From assembly GCA_005877855.1 (NCBI GenBank), contig VBOF01000157.1:1-11474 (forward strand): a stretch of DNA of 11,474 nt, in the 5' to 3' direction. Shown one piece after another: positions 5,844 through 11,474 of this stretch (its first letter is position 1; the number at the start of each line of letters is the position of its first letter). The notes below the pieces were generated by a model that was given only the letters and a program-made list of their open reading frames with translations, was not told where the DNA came from and searched no databases. The position numbers and the translations under genes are program-made. The stretch comes from Nitrospirota bacterium. GTDB lineage: Bacteria; Nitrospirota; Nitrospiria; Nitrospirales; NS-4.

Positions 5844-6871
5844 TGATTGACCTGCGCAGTGACACGGTGACCAAGCCCTCGCCCGCCATGCGTGAGGCGA
5901 TGGTGCACGCGGATGTCGGCGACGACGTCTTCGGTGAGGACCCGACCGTCAACCGGCTGCAGGAGGTGGCGGCCCGCCTGCTCGGGAAAGAAGCGGCGCT
6001 GTTCGTCCCCTCCGGCACCATGGGCAACCAGCTGTCGGTCCGCCTGCATACGAAGCCGGGCGATGAGATCATCGTCGAGGCTGGCGCGCACGTGGTGCGC
6101 TACGAGAGCGGCGCGGCGGCGGGCCTCTCCGGCGTCCAGACCCGCTGGCTCCCCGGCACACGCGGAATCTTAGAGGTCGACGAGATCGAAGCGGCCATCC
6201 GCCCGCCCGACTATCACAACCCGCCGACGACCCTGATCTGCCTGGAGAACACCCACAACCGCGGCGGCGGGACGATCTATCCCCTCGCCACGATCAAGGC
6301 GATCCGGAAAGTGGCCGAGGCCCGGGGCATCGCCATGCACCTGGACGGAGCCCGGTTGTTCAACGCGGTCGTAGCGACCGCCATCCCCGCAGCCGAATAC
6401 GCTCGGCACTTCGAGACGGTGACATTCTGCCTGTCCAAGGGACTCGGGGCTCCGGTCGGCTCGCTGATCTGCGCGGACCAGGAGCGCGTGGTGAAGCTAC
6501 GCCGTCTGCGGAAAATGTTCGGGGGTGGGATGCGGCAGGCCGGCATCATCGCGGCGGCTGGGCTCTACGCGCTCGAGCACAACATCGCCCGCTTGGCCGA
6601 GGACCACGCTCACGCGAAGCGGCTCGCGGCGACGCTGGCGGCGCTGCCGGGCGTTCGGATCAACCCGGCGCACGTCGAAACCAACATCGCCGTCTTCGAT
6701 ATCAGCGAGACACGCCGCACGGCCGAGGAGGTGCTGGCGCTGCTCAAGGCCGAAGGGCTGCTGCTCGTGCCCTTCAGCGCGACCACGCTCCGCGCGGTGA
6801 CCCACCTGGATGTCTCACGGGACCAGATCGAGCAGGCCTGCGCCATCCTGAAAAAAGTCTTCACTGCCTGA
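5843..6871 (+). CDS. ltaE: Low-specificity L-threonine aldolase
   Basis: The 342-aa PLP enzyme opens with the family hallmark MIDLRSDTVTKPSPAMREAM, then GDDVFGEDPTVNRLQ, H81, D168 and R171 in HLDGARLFN, and the PLP-binding lysine K199 in FCLSKGLGAPVGS. Length is close to the roughly 330-340 aa of LtaE. It is expected to cleave L-threonine and L-allo-threonine to glycine and acetaldehyde, and often other beta-hydroxy amino acids. The ATG overlaps the oxygenase stop (TGATG). GGAGG at 5827-5831 sits 11 nt before this ATG and 8 nt before an in-frame GTG at 5840, so the GTG is a close alternative that adds one residue. Coupling with an oxygenase suggests a role in metabolism of a beta-hydroxylated amino acid. 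Confidence 0.93.
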   Translation: MIDLRSDTVTKPSPAMREAMVHADVGDDVFGEDPTVNRLQEVAARLLGKEAALFVPSGTMGNQLSVRLHTKPGDEIIVEAGAHVVRYESGAAAGLSGVQTRWLPGTRGILEVDEIEAAIRPPDYHNPPTTLICLENTHNRGGGTIYPLATIKAIRKVAEARGIAMHLDGARLFNAVVATAIPAAEYARHFETVTFCLSKGLGAPVGSLICADQERVVKLRRLRKMFGGGMRQAGIIAAAGLYALEHNIARLAEDHAHAKRLAATLAALPGVRINPAHVETNIAVFDISETRRTAEEVLALLKAEGLLLVPFSATTLRAVTHLDVSRDQIEQACAILKKVFTA

Positions 6872-6873
6872 AC

Positions 6874-6894
6874 GCCGCTTACCGCCTGAGCGGC
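6874..6894. terminator. Hairpin between converging aldolase and IPT-protein genes
   Basis: GCCGCT (6874-6879) pairs with AGCGGC (6889-6894) around a 9-nt loop in the 23-bp gap between two stops. It could serve both strands. There is no strong U-run on either side. Confidence 0.4.
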
Positions 6895-7803
6895 TTACTT
6901 GCAGCACCGGCCCTCCATGTTCTCGGCCTTCCATGTTTCATAATAGCGCTCAGTCTTACAGTCTGATTGGCCCAGCACGATGACCGTCAAGATGCCGGTT
7001 GCGCCATAGTCCGCCGCGTCACCGGGCGCGTCCTTGACCACCTCAGTCCCCGTCCATTCCCAGCTCCCGATCATGTTCTTGATCGGAAGTCTTCCCTCTT
7101 TCGCCTGCTCGCAGGCCGCCTTCCATTCTGCAGCGTCGCAGCGACGCTTGCCGGAGATGGAACAGGCTTTCTCGGCCTTGCGATAGTCTGCGGTGAACGT
7201 CTGATCCACCTCGATGCAGAAGCCGCCTCGCTCCGCCCCGACTCCGACCATTCCCTCCGGACAATTCGTCGGCGCGCTCGTGGAGATCACTTTTGGGCCG
7301 CTCTCCCTTCGCGTGGGCGCACTCCCGCCGATCTGAAACTCGGTCACGTTGAACTTGGCCGTGGTGCTTCCGATCGGGGTCATCACCTCCATCACGATCT
7401 CGCCGGGTGGCACGCTCCCGGAGATGGTGAGTGGGATTTCCACTGACTTGGCCTTACCGGCATAGGGTTTCACGTCGATACCGGGAACGTTGAATTTCAC
7501 GGTCGTCCCGACGAGGTTCTCCCCTTTCAACTTGAGTACCGTGGACGCACCGGCGGGAATCGCGTCGGGCGAGACCTCGGTGATCCGGGGCTGCATCTTT
7601 TCACGGGTCCCGCGCGTCACCGAGATGGTGATATCCGTACCGGGCCTGCTTTCGAACATGGAGACGATGCCGTCGTCGTCGATCGTGTAGATGACCACCC
7701 CAGCTTCATCGGTGAAACGCTGAAAGGCGGTCACGGACGGAACAGCCACCCACGCCTGCGTCAGCACAATGACCGCCAGGAAAACCTTCCGCTGAGGTCG
7801 CAT
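6895..7803 (-). CDS. Secreted protein with IPT/TIG domain and formylglycine-enzyme-like C-terminus
   Basis: The 302-aa product has a Sec signal (hydrophobic 7-24, likely cleavage after VTA at 26) and a short region FQRFTDEAGVVIYTIDDDG. An IPT/TIG immunoglobulin-like domain spans about 72-154 (ITEVSPDAIPAGASTVLKLK, then GENLVGTTVKF). A cysteine-rich part, about 180-302, resembles the C-type-lectin-like fold of formylglycine-generating and related enzymes: GGFCIEVDQ, SGKRRCDAAEWKAACE, IGSWEWTGTEV and GRCCK. The paired active-site cysteines of true FGE are not evident, so it is more likely a binding or structural module than an enzyme. It starts 15 bp after the PHP gene, so both are probably one operon at the cell surface. 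The ATG at 7803 has no strong ribosome site. Confidence 0.75.
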   Translation of the reverse strand: MRPQRKVFLAVIVLTQAWVAVPSVTAFQRFTDEAGVVIYTIDDDGIVSMFESRPGTDITISVTRGTREKMQPRITEVSPDAIPAGASTVLKLKGENLVGTTVKFNVPGIDVKPYAGKAKSVEIPLTISGSVPPGEIVMEVMTPIGSTTAKFNVTEFQIGGSAPTRRESGPKVISTSAPTNCPEGMVGVGAERGGFCIEVDQTFTADYRKAEKACSISGKRRCDAAEWKAACEQAKEGRLPIKNMIGSWEWTGTEVVKDAPGDAADYGATGILTVIVLGQSDCKTERYYETWKAENMEGRCCK

Positions 7804-7818
7804 CGATGGCGCCGCCGT

Positions 7819-9075
7819 TCACGCCCGCACGTAGATGGGGTTGGAGAAGATCCAGGGAAGCCAGCGGTCCACAACCCACAGCGACACTTCGATCCTATAG
7901 ACCCCCGGCCGGTCCACCGGATGGAGAAGCTCGCGCCCCTCTTGTCGGCGGATCGGGACCCCGTCGCGCAGGAGCTCCACGCTGCCAGGTACCGGACATT
8001 GCGCCGCCAGGACGAGTCCGTCCTGGAGCAGAACCTCATCGCCCATCAGGGCGACCACCGGTCCTCTCTCCCTGACATGAGCCGCGAACCGAAAGCCGGC
8101 CGCGTCCGCCATGAGATTGAACGAAACAAAACAGCGTCCCGCGCGAAGCGCGCTCATCAGGTCGTCGGTCGTCAACAGGGGCGCGACGGGCCGGAAACTC
8201 TCCGCGATCCCCAGCGGGGCCACGATATGCGTGTTCACGGCTCTGAAGGTCAGCAGATACGGGTCAGCCTGCCGACCAACCACATTCAGATTCTGGTGCG
8301 CATCGTTGCCCGCCAGACCGATGTACCGCCGCACCTTCGTGAAGCGGTCCCACTCGACAAGATTCCAATTGGACCGCTCGACGATGAGCGGCAGGAGGAT
8401 CTCATCCTGATAATACCCGCCGTAGTCCATGAGGAAGCTTAGGAGAAAGCGGGGAACGTCCACAAGACGGTCTCGGACCGTATCGGCGAGATCGCAAATT
8501 TCGAGCCCATCGGCGTACCGGAAGTAGCTCCGGTTCATCAGACCGCGTGGATGCGCGATGATGGCCAGAGCGCCTTGAGACCGGATCACCTTAAAGAGCG
8601 TGTCCACGTCCCATTGCCCGTTGGGGGCCGGGACGAGCGGAGCGCCAAGCCCAATAGCCAGCACGCTGGCGCACCGGCGAGTCAATGCACCCTGTCGCGT
8701 GCATCCCAGAGCGATCTCGACCCCGCGCACCACCAACAGCGAGCCCCGGCGGCCGTCCAGGCCCTCCGTGAAGATCCGGGGCGTGTAGTGATCGGTCGTG
8801 ACCAGAAAGTCGAGCTTGGCGAAACTGGCGGCCTCTAGGATCTCCTCGACGGTGCCGGTGCTGTCATGCGACAGCGCGGTGTGGGCATGAACGACTCCGC
8901 GGAACTCCCGGTATCCTTCGAGCGGCGGCGGCGCGATCCGCTGGCTCCGCAACGCTTGGAGCGCTTCGCTGATCGCCCCGACGGAAGGCTTCGCTGAGCA
9001 CCCGCCGACGGCCGGAATGAAAGCGCCCAGCCCGGCCGTGAGCGCAGCCTGGACGAATCGACGGCGGGTCCACAC
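7819..9075 (-). CDS. Tat lipoprotein with PHP-type metal phosphoesterase domain
   Basis: I choose the GTG at 9075 (418 aa) because it starts directly before a Tat-like signal, TRRRF then a hydrophobic stretch, ending in a lipobox VGGC with Cys26. The frame remains open upstream to 9237, but that extension overlaps the diverging gene at 9124 and adds low-complexity arginine-rich sequence. The PHP-type metal sites are present: H63 and H65 in VVHAHTALSHD, D95 and H96 in VTTDHY, E120 in RGVEIALG, H175 in IIAHPRG, and D258 and H260 in GNDAHQN. A beta-rich region follows, from about 325 to 418. PHP proteins hydrolyse phosphoesters, sometimes nucleotides or sugar phosphates; substrate here is unknown. 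It would be anchored at the membrane, working outside the cytoplasm with the co-transcribed IPT protein. Confidence 0.8.
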   Translation of the reverse strand: MWTRRRFVQAALTAGLGAFIPAVGGCSAKPSVGAISEALQALRSQRIAPPPLEGYREFRGVVHAHTALSHDSTGTVEEILEAASFAKLDFLVTTDHYTPRIFTEGLDGRRGSLLVVRGVEIALGCTRQGALTRRCASVLAIGLGAPLVPAPNGQWDVDTLFKVIRSQGALAIIAHPRGLMNRSYFRYADGLEICDLADTVRDRLVDVPRFLLSFLMDYGGYYQDEILLPLIVERSNWNLVEWDRFTKVRRYIGLAGNDAHQNLNVVGRQADPYLLTFRAVNTHIVAPLGIAESFRPVAPLLTTDDLMSALRAGRCFVSFNLMADAAGFRFAAHVRERGPVVALMGDEVLLQDGLVLAAQCPVPGSVELLRDGVPIRRQEGRELLHPVDRPGVYRIEVSLWVVDRWLPWIFSNPIYVRA

Positions 9076-9083
9076 GGGACAAG

Positions 9084-9113
9084 ACGCTACCAGATCAGGC
9101 CGCTCTGTTACAA
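9084..9113 (-). promoter_or_regulatory. Candidate promoter of the PHP-IPT operon
   Basis: The minus strand has TTGTAA (9113-9108), an 18-nt spacer and TAGCGT (9089-9084), with the -10 ending 8 nt before the GTG at 9075. There is no Shine-Dalgarno site, so the mRNA may be leaderless. Its -35 overlaps the -10 of the diverging gene. Confidence 0.35.
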
Positions 9114-9114
9114 T
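9109..9114 (+). promoter_or_regulatory. Candidate -10 hexamer of the 116-aa gene
   Basis: TACAAT, five of six matches to consensus, ends 9 nt before the ATG at 9124. I find no -35 at normal spacing and no ribosome site. Confidence 0.4.
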
Positions 9115-9123
9115 ACCGTCGCC

Positions 9124-9474
9124 ATGGCCACGACGCCTTCTCTGCCTCCTAGCGAGCTCCGTGCCCGCCTGGAGGCGGATTTCCGGCAACGCGTGACGCT
9201 GCTGTATCGTTCCTTGCAGATCACGCCACCCTACCACAGCGTGGAGAAGGCCGTCCTGGCTCTGCGCGATAGGCTCTCGGCCCTGTCTGAGCCTACCCTG
9301 CGCACGACAGCCACCGACCCGGCTTCCCAGAACGCCCTCTTCACGCAGGTCTTCATCGACTCCGGTCTGGCGAAAAAGAACCGGGGCATCATCAGCAAGC
9401 TGTTGGCGGACCGTCCCGAGCTCCTCGCTCCAGAGTGCCAGCCCTTCACAGACGCATTCAAAGCGCCGCCTTGA
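9124..9474 (+). CDS. Unknown soluble protein, 116 aa
   Basis: I do not recognise this protein. It has no signal peptide or membrane helix and no obvious catalytic motif. It looks alpha-helical, with likely helices at about 9-32, 38-54, 69-83 and 86-98; the segment FIDSGLAKKNRGIISKLLAD is basic in the middle and could be a short helical-bundle surface. Pro/Ala-rich ends suggest flexible termini. The ATG at 9124 is preceded by a TACAAT -10-like hexamer. It diverges from the PHP operon with a 48-bp gap, and its 3' end overlaps the opposite-strand membrane gene by 17 bp. It is likely a real gene because it fills an otherwise empty stretch with a sensible upstream signal. Confidence 0.65.
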   Translation: MATTPSLPPSELRARLEADFRQRVTLLYRSLQITPPYHSVEKAVLALRDRLSALSEPTLRTTATDPASQNALFTQVFIDSGLAKKNRGIISKLLADRPELLAPECQPFTDAFKAPP

Positions 9475-10060
9475 ACTCTTCGAATACCGCCATCAACCGC
9501 TTGTCCTCCAGCCGATAGGCGGCGACCACAACCACGAGGCCAAACAGGCACACCAGCAGTCCCAGCCCGCTCAAGGCGACGCCCAGAAAGGCGCCGCCGG
9601 CCGAAGAGAGCCCGCCGGCGAAGGCAAACGCCACGAGATAGACCAGCGTCCCGCCTGCGACCGTGAGGAACCAGGCTCCGGTCAATAGGGCCGACGACCA
9701 CGGCATCCGCTTCGTCAGCGTCACCGGTGCGCGTTCGTCCAAGGCCGCGTAATGCACGAACCCGTTCAGCGGCCAAGCCGTGCGGACAGCGATCCCGAAC
9801 TGCTTGCGGTCGGGCAGGAGCTGGACGGCGCGGTGCTCCGCAACGAGCCGCGCCCACCCGCGTGGCAATTGCAGCAGGCCCTCGGCATCAAAGCGGTCGC
9901 GCCGCACCACCAACGGCTCCTCGCGCCGTCCGACCACCACCCCGTAGCGAACGGAGGTGGGTGACCTGCGGTTGAACGCCATCCAGTCCGCCACGATCAA
10001 GCCAAGGATCAGCACCGCGCCGAGAAGAAAGGCCGCATGCATGAGTCGAGAGGGTAGCAT
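9458..10060 (-). CDS. Unknown membrane protein, 200 aa, three helices
   Basis: The product has an N-terminal membrane helix (about 8-28), a soluble domain of about 90 residues (30-120), and a helical pair (about 122-148 and 155-181), then a short charged tail ending EEFKAAL. The soluble part begins SVRYGVVVGRREEPLVVRRD and looks beta-rich. I recognise no family. The ATG at 10060 lies in the loop of a perfect inverted repeat; the Met at codon 7 (10042) is an alternative start but has no ribosome site. It diverges from the nuclease gene with a 45-bp gap and its end overlaps the 116-aa gene by 17 bp. Confidence 0.7.
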   Translation of the reverse strand: MLPSRLMHAAFLLGAVLILGLIVADWMAFNRRSPTSVRYGVVVGRREEPLVVRRDRFDAEGLLQLPRGWARLVAEHRAVQLLPDRKQFGIAVRTAWPLNGFVHYAALDERAPVTLTKRMPWSSALLTGAWFLTVAGGTLVYLVAFAFAGGLSSAGGAFLGVALSGLGLLVCLFGLVVVVAAYRLEDKRLMAVFEEFKAAL

Positions 10061-10068
10061 AACCCTCT
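10049..10068. repeat. Perfect inverted repeat across the start codon of the membrane gene
   Basis: AGAGGGT (10049-10055) and ACCCTCT (10062-10068) flank a 6-nt loop. On the minus-strand mRNA the purine-rich GAGGG is in the 5' arm and the ATG (10060-10058) in the loop, so folding would hide the ribosome site. It could equally be a protein-binding operator. Confidence 0.6.
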
Positions 10069-10094
10069 TGCATCGGTCATCAGATGAGTATAGA
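10068..10094 (+). promoter_or_regulatory. Weak candidate promoter of the nuclease gene
   Basis: TTGCAT (10068-10073) is followed after 15 nt by TATAGA (10089-10094), or after 17 nt by TAGAAA. Spacing or hexamer match is imperfect either way. GGGG at 10097-10101 lies near the ATG at 10106 and may aid ribosome binding. Confidence 0.3.
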
Positions 10095-10105
10095 AATGGG
10101 GCTTA

Positions 10106-11056
10106 ATGATCGAGCACGATGGCGGACTTCGCGTGCAGGGAATGGCCCTGTGGCTGGACGCCACTCGGTCCCGCGATCGGTGCTTCGTCTCGCACGCTCA
10201 CAGCGACCACGCCATCCGGCATCGCCGGATCATCGCCTCGCCACAGACCGCCCGGCTCTACGAACATCGCCTGGGCCGCACCCTCGCGGAGACGCACGCG
10301 TTCCACGCCCCGTTCGAAGTGGACGGCGCGCGCTGCTGGCTCCTGCCGGCCGGGCACATCCTGGGCTCCTCGCAGATCCTCATTGAGCACAAGGGCCGTC
10401 GGATCGTGTACACGGGCGATTGCCGGATGCGGGAAGGCCTCACGGCGGAGCCGATCACCGTGGAGCCCTGCGACATCCTCGTGATGGAGTGTACGTTTGG
10501 GCGCCCGCATTACGTGTTTCCAGAGCCGGCCGAGGTAGCGCGGCGGCTCTGCCGCTTCATCGAGGGGACCTGGAACGAGGGGCTGACCCCGGTGCTGCTG
10601 GCCTACGCGCTGGGCAAGGGGCAGGAGGCCATGAAGCTCCTGGGCGACCGCGGGTACAGCTGCGCGGTGGCCGAGCCAGTCTTTCGCATCGCGCGCATCT
10701 ACGAAGAATACGGCGTGCGGTTCGGCCGCTACGAGCTCCTGGACCCGACGCTCGGGGCGGAGGGCGTGCGCGGCCAAGTGGTCATCCTTCCGCCGCACCT
10801 GCGGCGCTCCCAGATCCTCGAAGACATCGGCCCCTGCCGCACGGCCATGCTGACCGGCTGGGCGATGGACCGCAACTGCCGCTTTCGCTACCGGGTGGAC
10901 GAGGCCATTCCGCTCTCGGACCACGCCGACTTTCAGGAGCTCCTCGCGCTCGTCCGCCAAGCCGCTCCGAAGAAGGTCTACACCGTACATGGATTCACTG
11001 AATTCGCCAAGCATCTGCGCCTCCTGGGATACGATGCCGACCATCTCGGCCCATAA
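10106..11056 (+). CDS. Metallo-beta-lactamase nuclease, DNA-ligase-associated exonuclease type
   Basis: The 316-aa product has a metallo-beta-lactamase / beta-CASP-like pattern: FVSHAHSDHA (H30, H32, D34, H35), LPAGHILGSSQI (H84), IVYTGDCR (D105), LSDHADFQELL (H273) and TVHGF (H295). VMECTFGRPHYVFPE and LLAYALGKGQEAM match the ligase-associated exonuclease family (relatives of mRNA 3'-end nuclease CPSF73) as I recall it. Expected role is processing of DNA or RNA ends in the cytoplasm. Family members commonly sit next to an ATP-dependent DNA ligase and a Lhr-type helicase, but neither is in this window. Length is near the usual 330 aa and no metal ligand is missing. Confidence 0.85.
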   Translation: MIEHDGGLRVQGMALWLDATRSRDRCFVSHAHSDHAIRHRRIIASPQTARLYEHRLGRTLAETHAFHAPFEVDGARCWLLPAGHILGSSQILIEHKGRRIVYTGDCRMREGLTAEPITVEPCDILVMECTFGRPHYVFPEPAEVARRLCRFIEGTWNEGLTPVLLAYALGKGQEAMKLLGDRGYSCAVAEPVFRIARIYEEYGVRFGRYELLDPTLGAEGVRGQVVILPPHLRRSQILEDIGPCRTAMLTGWAMDRNCRFRYRVDEAIPLSDHADFQELLALVRQAAPKKVYTVHGFTEFAKHLRLLGYDADHLGP

Positions 11057-11060
11057 CACC

Positions 11061-11089
11061 TTGACAAGCTTTCCCTGTTTGGCTAGAGT
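11061..11089 (+). promoter_or_regulatory. Strong sigma70-type promoter upstream of the methyltransferase
   Basis: A consensus -35 TTGACA (11061-11066), an ideal 17-nt spacer, and TAGAGT (11084-11089). It begins 4 bp after the stop of the nuclease gene and is the best promoter match in the window. Transcription would start near 11096. Confidence 0.7.
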
Positions 11090-11209
11090 GGGGCCGTTTT
11101 GCCCTACGTAAGCGTCCGTTCGAGCCGCGAATCCCTGGCACACGGAAGCGTCGGCCTGTAACACGAGCGATCGGACCAAGAAGTTCGCTGAGTAGAGCTT
11201 CGAGGTGTT
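11090..11209 (+). other. Long 5' leader of the methyltransferase gene
   Basis: About 115 nt lie between the predicted start of transcription and the ATG at 11210. It holds small hairpin options: GGGC (11091-11094) with GCCC (11101-11104), and AGCGA (11166-11170) with TCGCT (11185-11189). A 20-codon, serine-rich reading frame from TTG 11099 to TAA 11161 is possible but has no ribosome site. I do not recognise a known riboswitch. GAGGT (11202-11206) is the ribosome site, 3 nt from the ATG. Confidence 0.4.
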
Positions 11210-11474
11210 ATGGACACGGCGAAAGTCGAACGGGTCTACACCAGCTACGCGAGAGTCTACGACCACATCTTCGGCAAGATCTTCCATGACGGGCGCGAGC
11301 ATGCGGTCCGCCTCCTGAACCTCTCCCCGGGCGAGCGCGTGCTGGAAGTGGGCGTGGGCACAGGCCTGGCCCTGCCGTGCTACCCGCGAACCTGCGAGGT
11401 GGTCGGGATCGACCTCTCGGCTGGCATGCTGGCCAGGTGCCAGCTACGGGTCCGGGAACTCGGGCTTGCGCATG
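11210..11474 (+). CDS. SAM-dependent methyltransferase (PmtA-like), 3' end beyond window
   Basis: The first 88 residues are present. After RVYTSYARVYDHIFGKIFHD comes the class I SAM-binding motif, VLEVGVGTGLALPCYP (motif I) and VVGIDLSAGMLARC (motif II acidic Asp). The combination of YDHIFGK, GREHAV and EVGVGTG resembles bacterial phosphatidylethanolamine N-methyltransferase (PmtA) more than UbiE, but the part that decides substrate is off the edge. If PmtA, it would convert phosphatidylethanolamine to methylated lipids, ending in phosphatidylcholine. The ATG at 11210 has GAGGT 3 nt upstream. It has its own strong promoter and long leader. Confidence 0.82.
   Translation, partial: MDTAKVERVYTSYARVYDHIFGKIFHDGREHAVRLLNLSPGERVLEVGVGTGLALPCYPRTCEVVGIDLSAGMLARCQLRVRELGLAH

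Noticed and set aside
9076..9237. N-terminal extension of the PHP protein
   Set aside because: It overlaps the diverging 116-aa gene and puts the Tat signal at residue 55 and beyond; the GTG at 9075 fits an exported protein.
11099..11161. 20-codon leader reading frame from a TTG
   Set aside because: No ribosome site and a short frame; a frame this length is expected by chance. Kept only as a remark on the leader.
10103..11302. 399-codon minus-strand frame opposite the nuclease
   Set aside because: It covers both the nuclease and the methyltransferase start, which have clear motifs; it has none.
1..11474. CRISPR array, tRNA, rRNA, transposase, integrase or toxin-antitoxin pair
   Set aside because: No regularly spaced repeats, no cloverleaf-like sequence noticed, and no such protein motifs among the credible genes.

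Overview
This is a GC-rich, gene-dense chromosomal stretch from a free-living bacterium. Gene content and protein style suggest a Nitrospira-like member of Nitrospirota or a similar GC-rich environmental lineage: a DUF2914-type membrane protein, a Tat-exported binding protein, a single-heme secreted protein, a ligase-associated-type nuclease and a PmtA-like methyltransferase. The organism is an inference from recognition of proteins; there is no rRNA or other marker gene. I see no tRNA, rRNA, CRISPR array, transposase, integrase or phage gene. About fourteen protein genes fill nearly all of the window.

Layout. 1-988 (minus): a 62-aa acidic protein followed by a seven-helix membrane protein that runs off the left edge, both behind a good sigma70-type promoter. 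1107-1937 (plus): an XRE-type helix-turn-helix fused to a glyoxalase II-like metallo-beta-lactamase. 1965-2129: a 165-bp non-coding element with perfect 24-bp inverted ends and further nested inverted repeats, between two converging genes. 2153-2932 (minus): inositol monophosphatase (SuhB type). 3025-5119 (plus): a Tat-exported type-1 periplasmic binding protein without transporter partners, then a secreted protein with one CXXCH heme site. 5163-6871 (plus): a 2-oxoglutarate/Fe(II) oxygenase-like protein whose stop overlaps the start of an L-threonine aldolase. 6895-9075 (minus): a probable Tat lipoprotein with a PHP phosphoesterase domain, then a secreted IPT/TIG plus formylglycine-enzyme-like protein, 15 bp apart. 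9124-9474 (plus) and 9458-10060 (minus): two unknown proteins whose 3' ends overlap by 17 bp. 10106-11056 (plus): a metallo-beta-lactamase nuclease of the DNA-ligase-associated type. 11061-11474 (plus): a near-consensus promoter, a leader of about 115 nt, and the start of a PmtA-like methyltransferase.

How it fits together. Most of the window is housekeeping or metabolic, with a strong cell-envelope theme: two Tat-type signals, two further secreted proteins and two membrane proteins. Three points stand out. The oxygenase and threonine aldolase are translationally coupled, which suggests making or breaking a beta-hydroxy amino acid. The 165-bp nested palindrome looks like a mobile or REP-like repeat. 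Several genes lack a convincing Shine-Dalgarno site and instead have a -10-like hexamer 8-9 nt before the start codon, suggesting leaderless transcripts. No recognisable complete new defence or mobile system is present.
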